A stretch of 64,000 bases of DNA from Ophiostoma sp. CBS 140.51 (taxonomy: Eukaryota; Ascomycota; Sordariomycetes; Ophiostomatales; Ophiostomataceae): assembly GCA_029298735.1 (NCBI GenBank), contig JANSLP010000030.1, forward strand, positions 148,314-212,313. Reading direction: 5' to 3'. Below are positions 43,261-55,995 of this stretch, piece after piece (positions within the stretch are counted from its first letter, which is position 1; each line of letters opens with the position of its first letter). A program made the translations under genes and the position numbers. Below the pieces are notes generated by a model, which saw only the letters and a program-made list of their open reading frames with translations, made no database searches and had not been told where the DNA came from.

Positions 43261-43283
43261 GTTTGCTTGTTTGCTTGTTTGCT
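43261..43283. repeat. 8-bp tandem repeat, 2.9 copies
   Basis: GTTTGCTT is at 43261-43268 and 43269-43276, followed by GTTTGCT to 43283. The repeat is non-coding, upstream of the cyclin gene. Confidence 0.9.
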
Positions 43284-43584
43284 GGTGTTTGGCTTGTTGG
43301 TGTGTTTGGTTTCGGGGCTTATTTGGCCCTGGCTTTTTCAGCCTACCGTAGGCGTCCCTGTTCTGTCTAGATCGACGCCAACAAACGAGAAAAAGGAGGA
43401 CCCAGGGACCCCTCTCTGGCTTGAAATCCTTGGATCCTTGGAGAGACTACCGGGTTGTTGTAAAGCCGTTTCTTTCTCTTTTTCTTCCTTTAATGAAATG
43501 GGCAGAATCCCGATCTGATGGTGTGAAGAGAGATGAAAGAGGATTGAACAATAGACAGGGATAACAAAGGTGAGGAGAAGTTGA

Positions 43585-43624
43585 AGAGAATCAGAGAATC
43601 AGAGAATCAGAGAACCAGAGAACC
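43585..43624. repeat. 8-bp tandem repeat, 5 copies
   Basis: Three copies of AGAGAATC (43585-43608) are followed by two of AGAGAACC (43609-43624). The repeat is non-coding. Confidence 0.95.
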
Positions 43625-45551
43625 AAGAACGTCCAAGAAGGAAACGAGGAGATGTTAGAGGGAGAGAGGGGAAGAGATAAAGCCGGGGGATCTACACGGA
43701 TGTTTATATAGAATCGGCTCAGAGAATAAAAGGGTGAGGTGTTGACAAGATGGCGTATGTCTCCGGGGTGTGAGAGTGAATACCATTTATTTGTACTTTG
43801 TATGTGTACACAGTAGCTGTAATACTTATTATATTACCGCGGCCGGCGTTCCTGGGGTATTATCGATAAAGAACTGGGTACAAGAAAAAGTTTAAAGGCA
43901 CAATGAAGGAGAGACAATAAATTTTACACACCGTCTATTTTGGCGGTGCCCAGAAATCGAGGAATGGCCAGGGAAAGCGCAAGAAAACCCACAAACCCGA
44001 ATTTGTATGGATACATCATGTACAAGAACGGAGCACGGAGAACTACGATGGAGCAAAAGAGCAAGAGGTGTATGGCTTGTGGCCAAGCTGGGTATTGTGC
44101 ATTGTGCGAGAAGCTAGAAATGACAGGGTTAAAGCTGCGAGCATGCGAACGGGACCAGGGTTCGGAGAGGCGCAAAAGACTGCAAAAGAGAGAGACTGGG
44201 AACGCAAAGACACCAAAATGCACCAAAAAAGATGCAGCGTAGCCCACACTAGCAACAAGGCGAGAGCGAAGAGGGGGTGGAGTGCATGTGAGTGGGGTGG
44301 GGGCAGAGAGAGAAGGGGTTTAAGCACATGAAAATGAATAAATGAAGGGGAGAAGTGGGAGGAAGACGACTGTGGATGGAATACGGGATATTGTGCAACC
44401 TTGCAACGAAAAGAAAAGCGAGTGAATGGCGGAAGATGTAAGACGAGAGGCTGAGATGAGAATAAGACGGGAACAGAGGTGAGGAAATAAAATAAAATGA
44501 CAAAAAAATCAAGAAAGAAAGAAAGAAGTGAGAGAAACGTGAGCTTGAACATGAGCATAACACGCTGGCCCAACCGGGTTGAATACGGGATACGATTTGC
44601 AGGGTAGAGAGCACAGATGCAGTAGGCATGCGACGGCGCGGCGTTGGCCGTGAGGAGCAGTTTGCAGACTCCCGTCGTTGACGAAAGGCTGCACGGCGAC
44701 TGCACCTTTGAAAGGATGAGGTGAGGATGCGGGATGCAGAATGTAATGCAACAGAAACGAGGGCCAGGGTCTGGACGACAGGGACAGACAGGGGATGTTC
44801 AACAGGGACAGGCAGAAAATGGCAGGGTCTGACAGGGCTTTTTTGGCTGTCTGGGTGTCTCTGTTGGATTTCATTTGATTTGATTTGGTCTTTCTTACAT
44901 GTATTTTTGCTTGGCTGGCTGAGAGCGGGCTTGGCCTGGGGCTGACTGAGAAGGAGCCTCAAATTTTGAGATATTTGTAGGAGCATGTACGGAGTATATG
45001 CGGAATTACTTCAAGTACAGTCCGATCTCCGTAAATTTATATTGTACTGTGTATGGGATGCTTCCTTCAGCCCAGTGAGCACAAGAGGCTTAAAGGAACA
45101 AAGGAAGAAGGATCGTGCTTTGCAAGAAAATAAAGGATGAGATTCAGACGACAGACGACAAAATGACAGGGGTCATCAACGGAAGATGCCTCGCAAATCC
45201 ACAGCGCCATGACACTCTATGGCAGGCTGCACGACGGAATTACACGACGGAATGGCACTCTCGCAGAACAAGAGCGACTCCGCTGGCTGGAAATCGAAAC
45301 AAAATGGGAAATCAAAGGTAAATCAGAGGGGCGCCCTTAGCCTAAGACGTCCGTTTAGCGACTGAAAGGAACTGACAGTGGCATAAAGTGACAGGACAAT
45401 GACACCCGGAAAGGAAATGGGTGGTGCGTGCGTCAAAGATGAGAAGAAGGGGAGCCAAGACGAAAAGAGAAAAGAGAAGACCCTGGCGCAAGAAGAAACC
45501 CAGCCAAGGCGCATCGGTGTGTCGGCGAATGAAGAGATGAATAATGACGCC

Positions 45552-45578
45552 AGAAAAGGCAGAAAAGGCAGAAAAGGC
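45552..45578. repeat. 9-bp tandem repeat, 3 copies
   Basis: AGAAAAGGC is repeated perfectly three times, at 45552-45560, 45561-45569 and 45570-45578, in purine-rich non-coding DNA. Confidence 0.95.
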
Positions 45579-48500
45579 CCCAGAAAAAAAGGCTGTGGCG
45601 ATTCAGTGGACGGTGGGCCAGCGCACAGTCCAGAAGGTGGTTTGTTTTGGTGGCTGTTCTCATATTTACGGCGTATTTTTGCTCTCCGGGTGTTGCACGA
45701 GAGTCGAGACAAGAAAGAAGAATACGACGTTGAAAGAAGAAACAAAGAACAAAGACAGATGCCTCGTAGTACAATAGCCAATACTTTTGATATGTCGGCT
45801 GTTCTGGACGAGTGCGGGTACTGCTCATACTCAAAACTCTTATTGTTAATTTACAACTCTTGTTTTTGCCTACTTTGGCGATGCTCGCAATTACGAGGAC
45901 AATTTTTGACAGGAACAGCAGGCGAACAGCAGACGAATAGAAGAGCACGCAAGACACACGACACGACTCCAAGCTGCACGTTAGCCAGGGGCGTCTTGAG
46001 CTATAAGGATCTGCGAACCCTTATTTTGGGCGGTTTTGGCGGGTTAATGATGAATGATTTAACAGATTTTGGCACATTTGGAGACCTGTTATTATTTTGT
46101 GCGTCAGTTCAGGGCAGTCAACCTGGCAGCCTGTTAGAACAAAGACTTGTCAAACAGCGTGCCTCGTTTCTCGGGTTTGGTTTTGGCTCAGGGGCACCAA
46201 CAAGAAAAACGGCAGAAAAAAATACGTCCAGAAGAAAAAATAGAAGGCCAAAAAGGGTCCCCAAAGAACAAGAAAGGGGCGGGCGCTGATGTGCAAAATC
46301 GGCCGACCAGCCGATGGCGTGGGTTTCGGTTTCAGTCAATGGGCCTTTTTTAGTCTCCGTGCTGTCCGGCGCAACTTGTAAGAGGACAAAGTGGATGAAG
46401 TGCCAATTCCTCTGGTCAAATACGCGTGGTGGGACGTGAGGAGAGGATGTGACGCCAGGGGTAGGGTAGCCTGGGCGGGCGTCATTGAGCGCGTTGGCGT
46501 TTTTCTAGCGACGACGGCGGGCGGCGGATTGGCAGACGTGGAGCGTGTTCAACAGTAATGCTCCGAGAGAAAGAAAAGAAGAAAAAGGCTCCCTGGGCCG
46601 ATCGTATGAGCCTCCATGCTGTGGACTTGCAGTATTTCAATTTTCTGGCATATACGAATCCTACTTGTACTCTTGGACCTGCAGACGGAACCTCCGTTAC
46701 CCGTTCGTTAAAGGCACATACGAAAAGATGCAGCTGCAAGATTGCTCGTGCAGGTCAAAGTCATAAACAGGTCTCAAGCCGGTCTTGGAATATCCAAATT
46801 TCAATATGCAAGATCCGATCGAGGTGTACACATACAAGTACGTAGGCTTGCCCGGCTTTGCTGGCCTGTCGACTTCGTATTGATGTTCCCTGTTCTTGTT
46901 TATTTATGGGCATGCGAGTGTGACGTGCGAGGGTACAAGTATCGAGGTATCTTACGAAAAAGAGGCCTGAGAGTTGGCTATTGTTTACTCCAAAAGTACT
47001 TTGTACCCGTACTTGTACATTTCTCTTTCTCAATCGCGTTTTGCCTCTAGATGTGGGCATGGAAAGAAAAGGGGAAAGAGGCAACGTGCTCAACATTGCT
47101 CCACTGTCTGTTTCCAAGAAAAGATCATACTCGTTTTGTAGCCCTTTTGCTTTTCTGTTCTGTTGGACGCTAAGATCGAGCCCACCAACGCCGAGCATGC
47201 CCACAATATCGACGTGTTTTTTTGGCAGCTGAACGAACAAAACTCCGCAGGCGATTTTGCTTTTTTACTGTGCATATCTGTACATATCTGTTTTTTTTTC
47301 TGCCGCTCGTAAGGAGACCTCCACTTTCACAGTGGCTTTACATAGGCTTTCACGGTATTTTGTTGTCAAAACAGGCATCAAACTATCTTACTCACAACCT
47401 GCCTCCCTGCTGCTGAGCCGCCTGCCGAGCCTGCGGGTTCCTGGCGACACTTGGTTGCCACTGAAAATAGGGCGAAGCTCCAGTTTAATTTTGGGCTGAA
47501 CGTCAGTGGTTGCCCGACACGCATCTCGCAAGATCGAGAACATGACATCTACAAAGTAAGGCACGGCACAACATGCCGTGCAAGAGGGACTCGCTCCGTG
47601 CTTTCCGGAAGAAAAGGACAAGACAAAATACGATATAAAAAGGGATAGAATGATGACGACGACTTTACGAGAGGTTGAAATGGAATAACAAACTCAGTCA
47701 CGAACGCGTTGGATCGAGGTCCAACTCGATATCAAACAACCGCAGACCATCATCAAAAGAGGAAAGCCGAGCTGTATCGACACAAACAACATGAACAAGT
47801 GCACGGGATATTAAAGCGATTGAAATAGAACTGCAAAGCTTCTTGGCTCCTTAATTCGTTCAAAATAGGCTCTTCTACCGAGCCGCTCAAAGGCCAAAGA
47901 ATCTGAGTTCGAACTGAACAGATTGCTTCGATTTACCCCGGAAAAGCAGAAACATGAACCAGGAAGAAAAGGAGAAGGGAAAGGTTAGAGAAGTGCGACA
48001 TCGAAGACGGATACAGGTTGAACGCAAAGTATACCCGGAGGACAGCGCTTTCAATTCCGACGCCTTGCCCTCATACACCTCACAACGCCTTGCATCTACT
48101 CCTGCAAAGAGGTAAGCTGACAAAAGGATCATGTCAATTTTGCAAGTACAAAGGCTCAATTCCATTTAATCCCCTTTTTATTCCTCACCTCGGTTCGTTC
48201 CCTAACCCCATTTTACTCTTCCCATCCCTTGTATACATCCCGTCCCTGGACGAACGGGAGAGCAAAGTGAACAGCGTGGCGACGGCACAGAAGCGTGGGG
48301 AGGCATATATATGTATGGGGGGGTCACACATAAAGGAGGGCATCCAATGTAAACGAGATGAAGAGTGATGACGACGCGCCCAGCACGGCATCGTGTTTCG
48401 TCTTATATTTTTTTCTTCTTGCCTTCTTTTTCTTCTCTCGCCTTTCCCCCGGAATGGTCCAGACTCGGTCGTCTCGTGTCTTGGCCAATATATGCTTCTT

Positions 48501-49625
48501 TTTCTCTCACATTCTTATTTCTCTGGTGTAGCTGCTACATCGTTTATGTCCCGTCTCGGCTGCAGCTTCTGTTGTCTTGCTTCCGGCTCGGCTTGCGGGA
48601 TGGGCAAACCTTTATTCAGCTGCTCGACACAAGTGGCTCTCAACATTACAATGGCGACATCCGGAAGAAACGATGCTGAAAATTTTGTACACCTCCATCG
48701 TTTGGCAATGAACGCGTAGCCTTCAATATCAGAAACTAGATATTCTCCGACATCGCAACCTCGAAGCGTTATGTAGCTCTCATACTTGCGGTAGATGCGG
48801 TTGGATGTCTACTTCTGAAGGACGAGAGGCTGTCACTCTCCCTTCATTGTGGCCTTCTTTGGTTATTTATATAGGAACGAAAGAGAGTATCACCTTTGAG
48901 TGCATATAGCCCGTCTCAGCTTGCCGAGTCAGTAGGAATGGGATGCATGTGCTGTTGTTCTGCCTCTGATTTAGTAACTCGTAACGCTTGAATTAAAGCT
49001 CAGTCACTCGACCTCGAAACGCATATTTCCTAATAAAATCACACATAAAAGGTCAATATTCTTTCAGTTGGTTGGATTGGTAGTGTCAGTAGTAATAACT
49101 GTAGCAAAAAATCAAGAAGCATGAACTAGAGCAAGCGGGAAGCAAAATTCCTCTAATATGGCCAGACGCTGCAAGCTGCCGATTGGCTCCTTATTAAACT
49201 TAATCAAGTGTGTTGAACATTGGATTATCTATTTTCTATCTAAACTTTCTATCTATCTCTTCTATAATAGAGAATAAAGACAAGGAGCTAAAGACAGGCC
49301 AGATTCGGGAAGAAGGCCTGGAGAAGAACGGAGTATGGCGGCCAAATATGGCGTCGTCCGACTTACACCGGAAAAGTGGGTCCCTCACGAACCTCATCTC
49401 TTCATCTCCGGCCGGTGGTTGCAACTCTCTGCTCCCGTCGCGTAGCATCGAGTAGAGGCCAAGTACGGTATAAAGTATAAATCGGCTGTGGCTAATAACC
49501 GTGTCGGTATCGGCGATGACCGGTTGCGAGCTGTCGGAAAAAAAGGGTCACCCACGGCACGCGTTACTTGAGCAGTGCGTAGTAGCAGTGTGAGGCGTAT
49601 GTACATTCTACAGCAGTGTGCGCCT

Positions 49626-50074
49626 TCAAAAACAGTACATGGCCTTTGAGGACCTCGTTTTAGGCACTTTCTGGGACTGATCAATAACAGTGATATATTC
49701 CCTGCGCACATCAAAGTTAGTACAAAGCAGCCAGAGGAGGTAAACAAAAAGGAGAAAAATATGTGCCATATCGGGCGAGTACACCAGCTCGTCAAAAGGT
49801 CCTTTGAGCCAGCCACGCTCAACCTGATCGAGCTCAAGAAAAGCGCCGTCCTTGATCCAGCGGGTCGTAGCCGGAGGTGGGGAGCGCCTCCGTTCTCGTA
49901 GTATTTGACCAAAAATCCAAAGTTGCGGATGTTGTGAGAGCAGTCAAGGGTAAAGTCGGGGTCTGCCTGCCGCTCTTTCATCAATTCCAAGTTCACATTG
50001 GCCATGTCCAGGAAGCGGTTAACCTGCGCGCCTTGCGTAGTGTTAACGGTGGCGTTAGGGGTGGTTAAAGTCAT
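49626..50074 (-). pseudogene. Frameshifted relic of an unidentified protein gene
   Basis: From the ATG at 50074 the minus strand encodes a protein-like start (MTLTTPNATVN.., then LDMANVNLELMKERQADPDF and RNFGFLVKYYENGG). Near 49890 this frame loses its coding look. The next frame continues with PTSGYDPLDQ, and the third with KDGAFLELDQVERGWLKGPF and DELVYSPDM, then reaches a stop at 49626. Two successive one-step frame changes within about 60 bases, with no GT-AG pair that could bridge them, suggest decay of a once intact gene. A TACTAAC and GCGCAG near 49690-49715 look like the end of an intron, so a further exon may have existed. I do not recognise the family. Sequencing error in a real gene is the alternative. 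Confidence 0.4.
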
Positions 50075-52307
50075 GGCGGTGGCTGTAGGGATTGGGCGAT
50101 GGGTCTGATGGTGAGGTGGAATTTCGACGGTACGTGATAAAGCTTTGATTCTAAAATATCGTAGATTTTTTTTTTTAATTTAGGCGAATCCAAAAGCCTT
50201 AGTTATGGAAGCTCATAGGTAGTAAGCAAGTTACGACCACTACGTAATACGCTCTGGAGACGAAGACTCAAAACCCAACCAACAGAGATATCAGATGCAC
50301 GCACAAGCACACGTGACAAAAAAGAGGAAGAAGAAGGGATAGCAAACCGGCCAACAATGTTCATCTGAACATGTAATGCCTTCCACCACCTTTCGTTTAC
50401 CTCTGACCATCGCTCTGCCGCGGGTAAAAAAAAGTCTATCATCAAAAAATGAACGCAAAATCATTGAGGGCATGCACATCGCAGCCAACCCTCAGCCGCA
50501 CAAGCCCTACATCTTTACCTAATTTAGCAATGTGTGCGACAAAGGGTCTCTTTTTCAGCCTCGCCTTTGCATTGTGCTGATGGTGGGTGCAAATGCGTCT
50601 TGGTTGGTCAGCAGCCATTTTGGTGAGTGTTAGCTTGACAGGGCTGATCCGACGAAAGCCAACAAGGCTGACAGCCCCGGACGGCTATCGAAACATAGAA
50701 AAGGGAAACAGGAGGGATTAAAGCAAACACAAATTGTTCGCTGTTGAAATTTTGTGTCGTAGTTTCGAGATTATGTAATTGGCCGCTCGGTATCGGCCGA
50801 TGCGGGAACGGCCGGGCCCGCGGGAGATGCCAAATGCGGCAACAGCGATTGGAAGAAACGGCAGTCGCAAACGACGTCGTTGTAATAGACAGGATAGACG
50901 TCGTACAACGACGTCATATGTACGATGAACAACGCTCAACATTGTGATTCTTTTGCTTTTTTCAAGCTACAAGAAAAAAGAGAAAAACTGCCAACATGTG
51001 TTGTTTCAAGAGGAATCGCCCAATCAAGGTTAAACAAAGACACGCAAGATCACTGGTTAATATTATCTTGATAGAAAGAATAGACATAAACGTAAGAAAA
51101 TGCGCGAAAATGCCAAGACGGGATGGTTTTGTACCAGCCACAAAGAATAGAGCCTCGTAATTCCTATAGCCTTGCCGCAAAGTCAACTCAGTCACCTCAC
51201 AGACAACCCCTGACCGACCGGGATGGTTTCAGGAACTGGGGACAACGCCGAACATCAGACACCGGAACTGTCAGATGCAGTTTTCCCTTTTCTCCATGCT
51301 GTCGCCTGAAATCGGATGACAGACACATGGTAAAAATCGCAAAAAATGACAGCAAAAATGGCGAGACAATCATGCCTTTTTACGTCTGTTCTACATCGGA
51401 TAGGCTGTCACCCGATGTCTGCCTTTATGCTTTTTCTTGGTAAAGCTTGCTTGTTAAGCATTTTGGCTTTCCAGGGTTTTCAGGGTTCCCCGCCATTTTC
51501 TTCTTTGTTCTTTCTTCTTCCCCCTTGTTTAGAGTTCGTCTAGATGCGCCAATGGATTTTTGTATTTCGATGGTGAACTTGAGGTGTCACAGAAAATAGC
51601 TAGGCTACAAAAAAGGTTTTTTTTTGTAAGATTGACTTGATTAAGAAAATAAGAGAGAAAAAAAGGAAAAGAAACAGAAGGAAAAACAAGAAGTAAAACC
51701 CTTCCACCTCTTTCCAGATCACTTCTCTCTCCAACCTCTGCTCGTCCCCTCCCCGTCTAGGCCTCCCCACGCACCAGTCTGCTGTAGTCTACCGTAACAC
51801 CGTTTGCAATAAGGAAATAAAAATCAAATGAAGACAGTAAATCAGAGAAAGCACCAGTAGTTTAGAAAAAAAAACCAGACATTTGTATCGAGAGCGAGGA
51901 AAGCTGAGGAAAAGGAAAAGTAGGAATGAAAAACCTGAAGCTAGGAAATAAAAGGAAAAGGCAAAGAAAAAGAGATGGGGTTCTCTAGTTTTCCTCATTA
52001 TTGTTCAGTCCCGAGGCGAGGGGGAAGAAGAAAAATGGGTATGACAGCGACAGGAGGGAAGACCGTGTGTGTGAGCGAAGAGAAGAAGAGAGAGAGCTAA
52101 CTTTTTTGTCCCCAATATTTTCCATTTCCTCCCTTGAAAGTGATTTTGATGTCCATCCAAGAGGGCGAGCACACAGAAAAATAAAAGTAGACAAAAAAGA
52201 TAGCCAGGCTCCCCTCTCTCTTCCTCCGACCTCCCAACTCCTGCGCCCCGGCCTCAAGCCTCGGGACTTCTCTCTTAGGTCGTCGATGTCGCGGAGTGTG
52301 CGGTGCC
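50075..52307. other. 2.2-kb intergenic region, no gene seen
   Basis: AT-rich, with short frames only. Between about 51640 and 52120 the plus strand is purine-rich. No repeat, RNA gene or coding family was recognised. Confidence 0.55.
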
Positions 52308-52830
52308 TTACTCCTTGGCAATGACGGCTTTTTGTGTGTTAGTGAAGAACTAGGTTTATTGAGTTGGGTGCTCGGCGGGACTCACCAGTCTGGATCACTT
52401 GTGTGATCTGGGGAACCAGGGACTGGTCAATCAGGCTGTTGACATCGAAGTTGCTCACGCCGTTGATCAGGCCAAAGTTGAGGTTGTTGAAGTTGAGCGA
52501 CGACAGGTCGAAGCCGTTGAACAGGCCGAGCTGGGCCAGCTGGAGGACCATCTGCAGCTGCTGGAACTCGAGGAGGGACTGCAGGTTGAACTGGCTCTGC
52601 TGGAACAGGTTCTGGAAGCCCAGAATGTTGAAGTTGTTGACGGAGCCGAGCTGGGACAGGAGCTGCAGGTCCAGGCTGTTGACGACGTTGAGGTACTGGA
52701 AGTTCTGGTTCTGGAAGTTGAGGTTGTTCAGCTGCGACAGGTCGAACGAGGTGCGGGCCTGGACCTCAGAGGCCGGGGCGGCAGTGGCAATAGCGGCAAA
52801 AGCGCCAATGAGGATGCTGGTGGTCTTCAT
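52308..52830 (-). CDS. Secreted Leu/Asn/Gln-rich protein
   Basis: Exons on the minus strand are 52830-52386 and 52327-52308. The 58-nt intron (GTGAGT..ACTAACACACAAAAAG) gives the end VIQTAVIAKE; without splicing the frame would continue into unrelated sequence. Product: 154 residues. The N-terminus MKTTSILIGAFAAIATAAPA is a clear signal peptide with probable cleavage after APA. The mature part is a string of short Leu/Asn/Phe/Gln repeats (for example LNNLNFQNQNFQYLN, FQNLFQQSQFNLQSL, FNNLNFGLING) with no cysteine, then DQSLVPQITQVIQT. This could form an amphipathic, self-associating surface or cell-wall protein, but no function is known to me. It shares composition, an LxxLxMxLxLxQL-like core and leader structure with the secreted protein at 57260-58348, so the two are probably paralogues. 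Strong pyrimidine-rich leader and UTR introns suggest high expression. Confidence 0.8.
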
Positions 52831-52923
52831 TTTGAAAGAGGGGGGATTGGTTTTCTAAAAAGAAAAAAGAGAGAAAAGAAGTGAAGAAGTATTAAAAGAG
52901 TAGTTAAAAAACAAAGAGCACAG

Positions 52924-53157
52924 CTAGACAGAAATTGTTAGTTTGCGATCTTGTTGATTGCTTTGATTTTGTTTCGAGATCGGATGGAACTCACCTCGAA
53001 ATGTTCTGATGAAAGAATGGAATGAGTGAAGCGAGCACAGCTGCAAATTGTTAGTGAGAGTCGTGGAGAAAGAAAGAAGATCACAATAGTTGTGGGGAAA
53101 GGATGGTGTGTATTTATAGAAGAATGGAAGAGTGAAGATGGAAAAGAAAAAACTCAC
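52924..53157 (-). other. Two probable 5'-UTR introns of the secreted-protein gene
   Basis: On the minus strand, intron A is 53157-53041 (117 nt, GAG|GTGAGTT to ACTAACAATTTGCAG|CTGTGCTC). Intron B is 52994-52924 (71 nt, GAG|GTGAGTT to ACTAACAATTTCTGTCTAG|CTGTGCTC). They flank a 46-nt leader exon. Both introns share the same edges, as if one unit had been duplicated. Confidence 0.6.
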
Positions 53158-54794
53158 CTCTGAAAAGAAAGAATGACTGAAGATGGGCAAACTGAAACCG
53201 AAAGATGCTTGAGTGGATGAAGAAAGAGAAACGAAAAGAAGACGGATGAAAGGACGACGGGACAGAGCCTTATATACAGGAGGGAGAGGGAAAGAAAGAA
53301 AGCATCCCACGATATGCGGCACAACCCACAAAACGCAAAGGCATGAGCCAAGGCAATCTTTGCCAAGCCAGACGACAAAAAAAAAGTCTCCTGCTGCTCC
53401 TTCCCTCTGACACGGTCCGGATCTTGTCTTGTCAACACTTCCGAGGGGAGAAAGAGGAGAGTGGAGACTGGAGAGAGAACAACGAAGGGGAGAGGGGGGT
53501 ATCAGGCGTTGCCGGATGGAAACGAAGGTGGCTAAAACGGGGGCACACAAAAGAGGGAGGCAAAACGAAGGGGATGGTAGGAACTGGGAAGGGGATCTTG
53601 GTCTGGAACCCTTGACAGAAAATTAGAGTATGGTAGGAGCAATATCAGGTGGAACAATATGACAGACAAGCAGGTAGGAGAGGCAGGGGTGTGGAAAAGA
53701 ATGGGGGTGATGCACAATGGAAGGAGACGAGAAGGAGGAGAGCTAGAGAGGGAAGAGAAACAAACAAAGCACTACGGCAGGTGCCAGGGCTAGTGGAAGA
53801 AACAGAAGCCGGACAGGGGACAGCAAGACGAAGAAAGAAAGAGAATAACGAGCATAGACCAGGCGGTAGGCGACAGGACTGACAAGGACCAGCGTCATCG
53901 AGGCCAACGGTGGCAGCTCCCGGAAGACCATCTGGCCGAAAGCGTGGAGCAGCCTTGAGCTTGGTGGTAGATAAGCACTGGAAGTGGGTAGCAATCCATA
54001 CAGATGGGGAAGGGTTAGGAGGGCACACGCCTTCGAGGGGCAGCCGCCAAGCTGGGCTGTGAGGCTTCCGCGACCAGGGATAGGTGACATCGAGGAGACG
54101 CATCGACAGACACACAGAATTAACCTTACTTTGTTACTGCTGGCCTCGGTGCGGATCGAGTCCAGTGCCCTGTTGAGTGTCTATGATTCCCAATTTGGCT
54201 GTGAGAACGACGCTGGGTCGCTGTGCATAGAGCATGCCAAGCCGGAGGTGAAAGAGACAGACAAAATCAAATAGAGATTGCGCAGCACAGTGACGTTCGT
54301 CGTGGACACGGGGTACGGGTACGGAGTACGGGGTTGTGGTGCTTGTTTTGGCTGGGCTGCAAGTAGCATCGACCCAGAAACAGAGGACGAGCTTGTAGCC
54401 AAAGAGCGTGTAAGTGCTCTCTGTACTACTTGGATATGTAAATGCGGAAGAGAGGCACACCGATTTACTCCCTGATCGACGTCGAGCGTGGCCAGCTTTC
54501 CGTTTCGCAAAGTTTCGGCCGTCTTTTGCCAAGATAAGAGGAGAGGAGGCAAAATTGATGCATTTGGTAGTCTCACGATAATTGCATTTGCAGTTGTGTT
54601 CTCATGACTCTATTCCTTTATGTAGAGAAAGCAGGCTTCTAAGTAAACAAGAGGGTGCTCAGTGAGGTGAGCCTAATACTATGCCTCTTACAAATCGTCT
54701 TCTTTCCACGACTACAACAGATTAGAAGCTTTTCAGACTTTGAAATTGACGACATCAGCACATGAGATCTCGATAATAAAATGGTGACAAACCC

Positions 54795-54818
54795 ATCACC
54801 AAATCACCAAATCACCAA
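54795..54818. repeat. 8-bp tandem repeat, 3 copies
   Basis: ATCACCAA is repeated perfectly at 54795-54802, 54803-54810 and 54811-54818, followed by a partial ATCAAC. The repeat is non-coding. Confidence 0.92.
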
Positions 54819-55995
54819 ATCAACCGACCCTCCAAAAACACAAACGCCAAGACTTCATCTGCGTGAGATTCTGGTCTGTGTCCCCTGAGGCTGGGCAGCA
54901 CGGAGTTGAAGTAGTCCGTGGACGAGGGACACGCCGAATGACAGTTGAAGAGTCTTGTTGCTCGTTGTTGGTAGCGGTGGCTAAATGCAAACAGCGTCTG
55001 AACCAGAAAACGACCCCTGTTGCACTGTCAGACTGTGTACCTGAAAAATGTCTGTGCAGAGCCTCCTCTGTGCTCTCTGGATGAGACTGGTTTTTGGTTG
55101 ACCCGTGTTTGGAGCAATGCGCTCTTTGGCGCTTTCTCTGACTGAAGTACGTCGTAGTATTGAGCTGTCAGTCGCTGCCATTTTTGCTGCCATCTGCTGT
55201 CAATTTGTGCCACTGAGGTGCCACTCAAAGTGCCACCTAGCATCTGATCTTTGGTTGCAACGGGGGTGTCTTGGGGGTTTGGGGGGGGCCTTCCCGTCCA
55301 AATAGGCACGGCGCAGCGTCACAGAATACCAGTGTCAGAGTTTCAGGTCGGCCAACTTGACGCAGCCCTGAACAGATCCGGCGAATGCATTACCTACGCG
55401 AAAAGAAATTTCAAAGCATTCGGTGTTCACCATTTGAGGTAGAGGAAAAAACATGACCATACACAGCACGATGTTCTCCAAGGCATTGACGGAGGTGGTG
55501 TGGCCGATTGGGCGTGTGACGAGAAACCGGCAGACACTGCAGCCACGACAACCATGACAGAAATAGACAGAGAGCGTGCAGGACGAAGATGAAGATGAGG
55601 ATGGCGATGGGAGCTGCCGAGAGACAAGGACAGTGCGCGGGCCATCTTTCTTATTTTTGGTGTATGATGCCGATCGATTGGCAATTTGTGTGGGAAATGC
55701 AATAGTCTAATCGATCTGATCTTTTTCTACGACGTGCCCTTTGTCTTTTTCCCGTTTCCTGTTTGACTCAGTACCCATGGCTCCTTGAAGATTCTAGATT
55801 GCCGACACTAGAATATGAAAAGAATGAGAAGAACAAACATGTGCTGTAACGAGGCGTCTCGGATCGTTTCTTTTGGTAGCCCTTTTCTTTTCTGATTGTT
55901 TTGATGTGTCGGACATTTTTTACGTCTTCTTTTAGGCTTCTACCATACATTAACAGTAACTCCTGGTTTCATTCTCTTTTTCCCAAGCGATATAA

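Larger units (their letters stand above)
42671..49625. other. 7-kb gene-poor region
   Basis: No conserved gene was recognised. The first 550 bases are the pyrimidine-rich (minus-strand) leader of the cyclin gene. From about 43500 to 45800 the plus strand is strongly purine-rich, giving stop-poor but featureless frames, the longest at 45399-46289 (+). Several slippage-type short tandem repeats are present. Non-coding RNA cannot be excluded. Confidence 0.5.

Noticed and set aside
45399..46289. Plus-strand open frame of 296 codons
   Set aside because: It lies in purine-rich DNA where stop codons are rare. The translation is Lys/Arg/Glu-rich at both ends without any motif, and there is no good start context or family resemblance.
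48393..48719. 108-codon plus-strand frame with a signal-peptide-like start
   Set aside because: The hydrophobic start comes from a TTCTTC tract; there is no splice support, repeat structure or recognisable motif.
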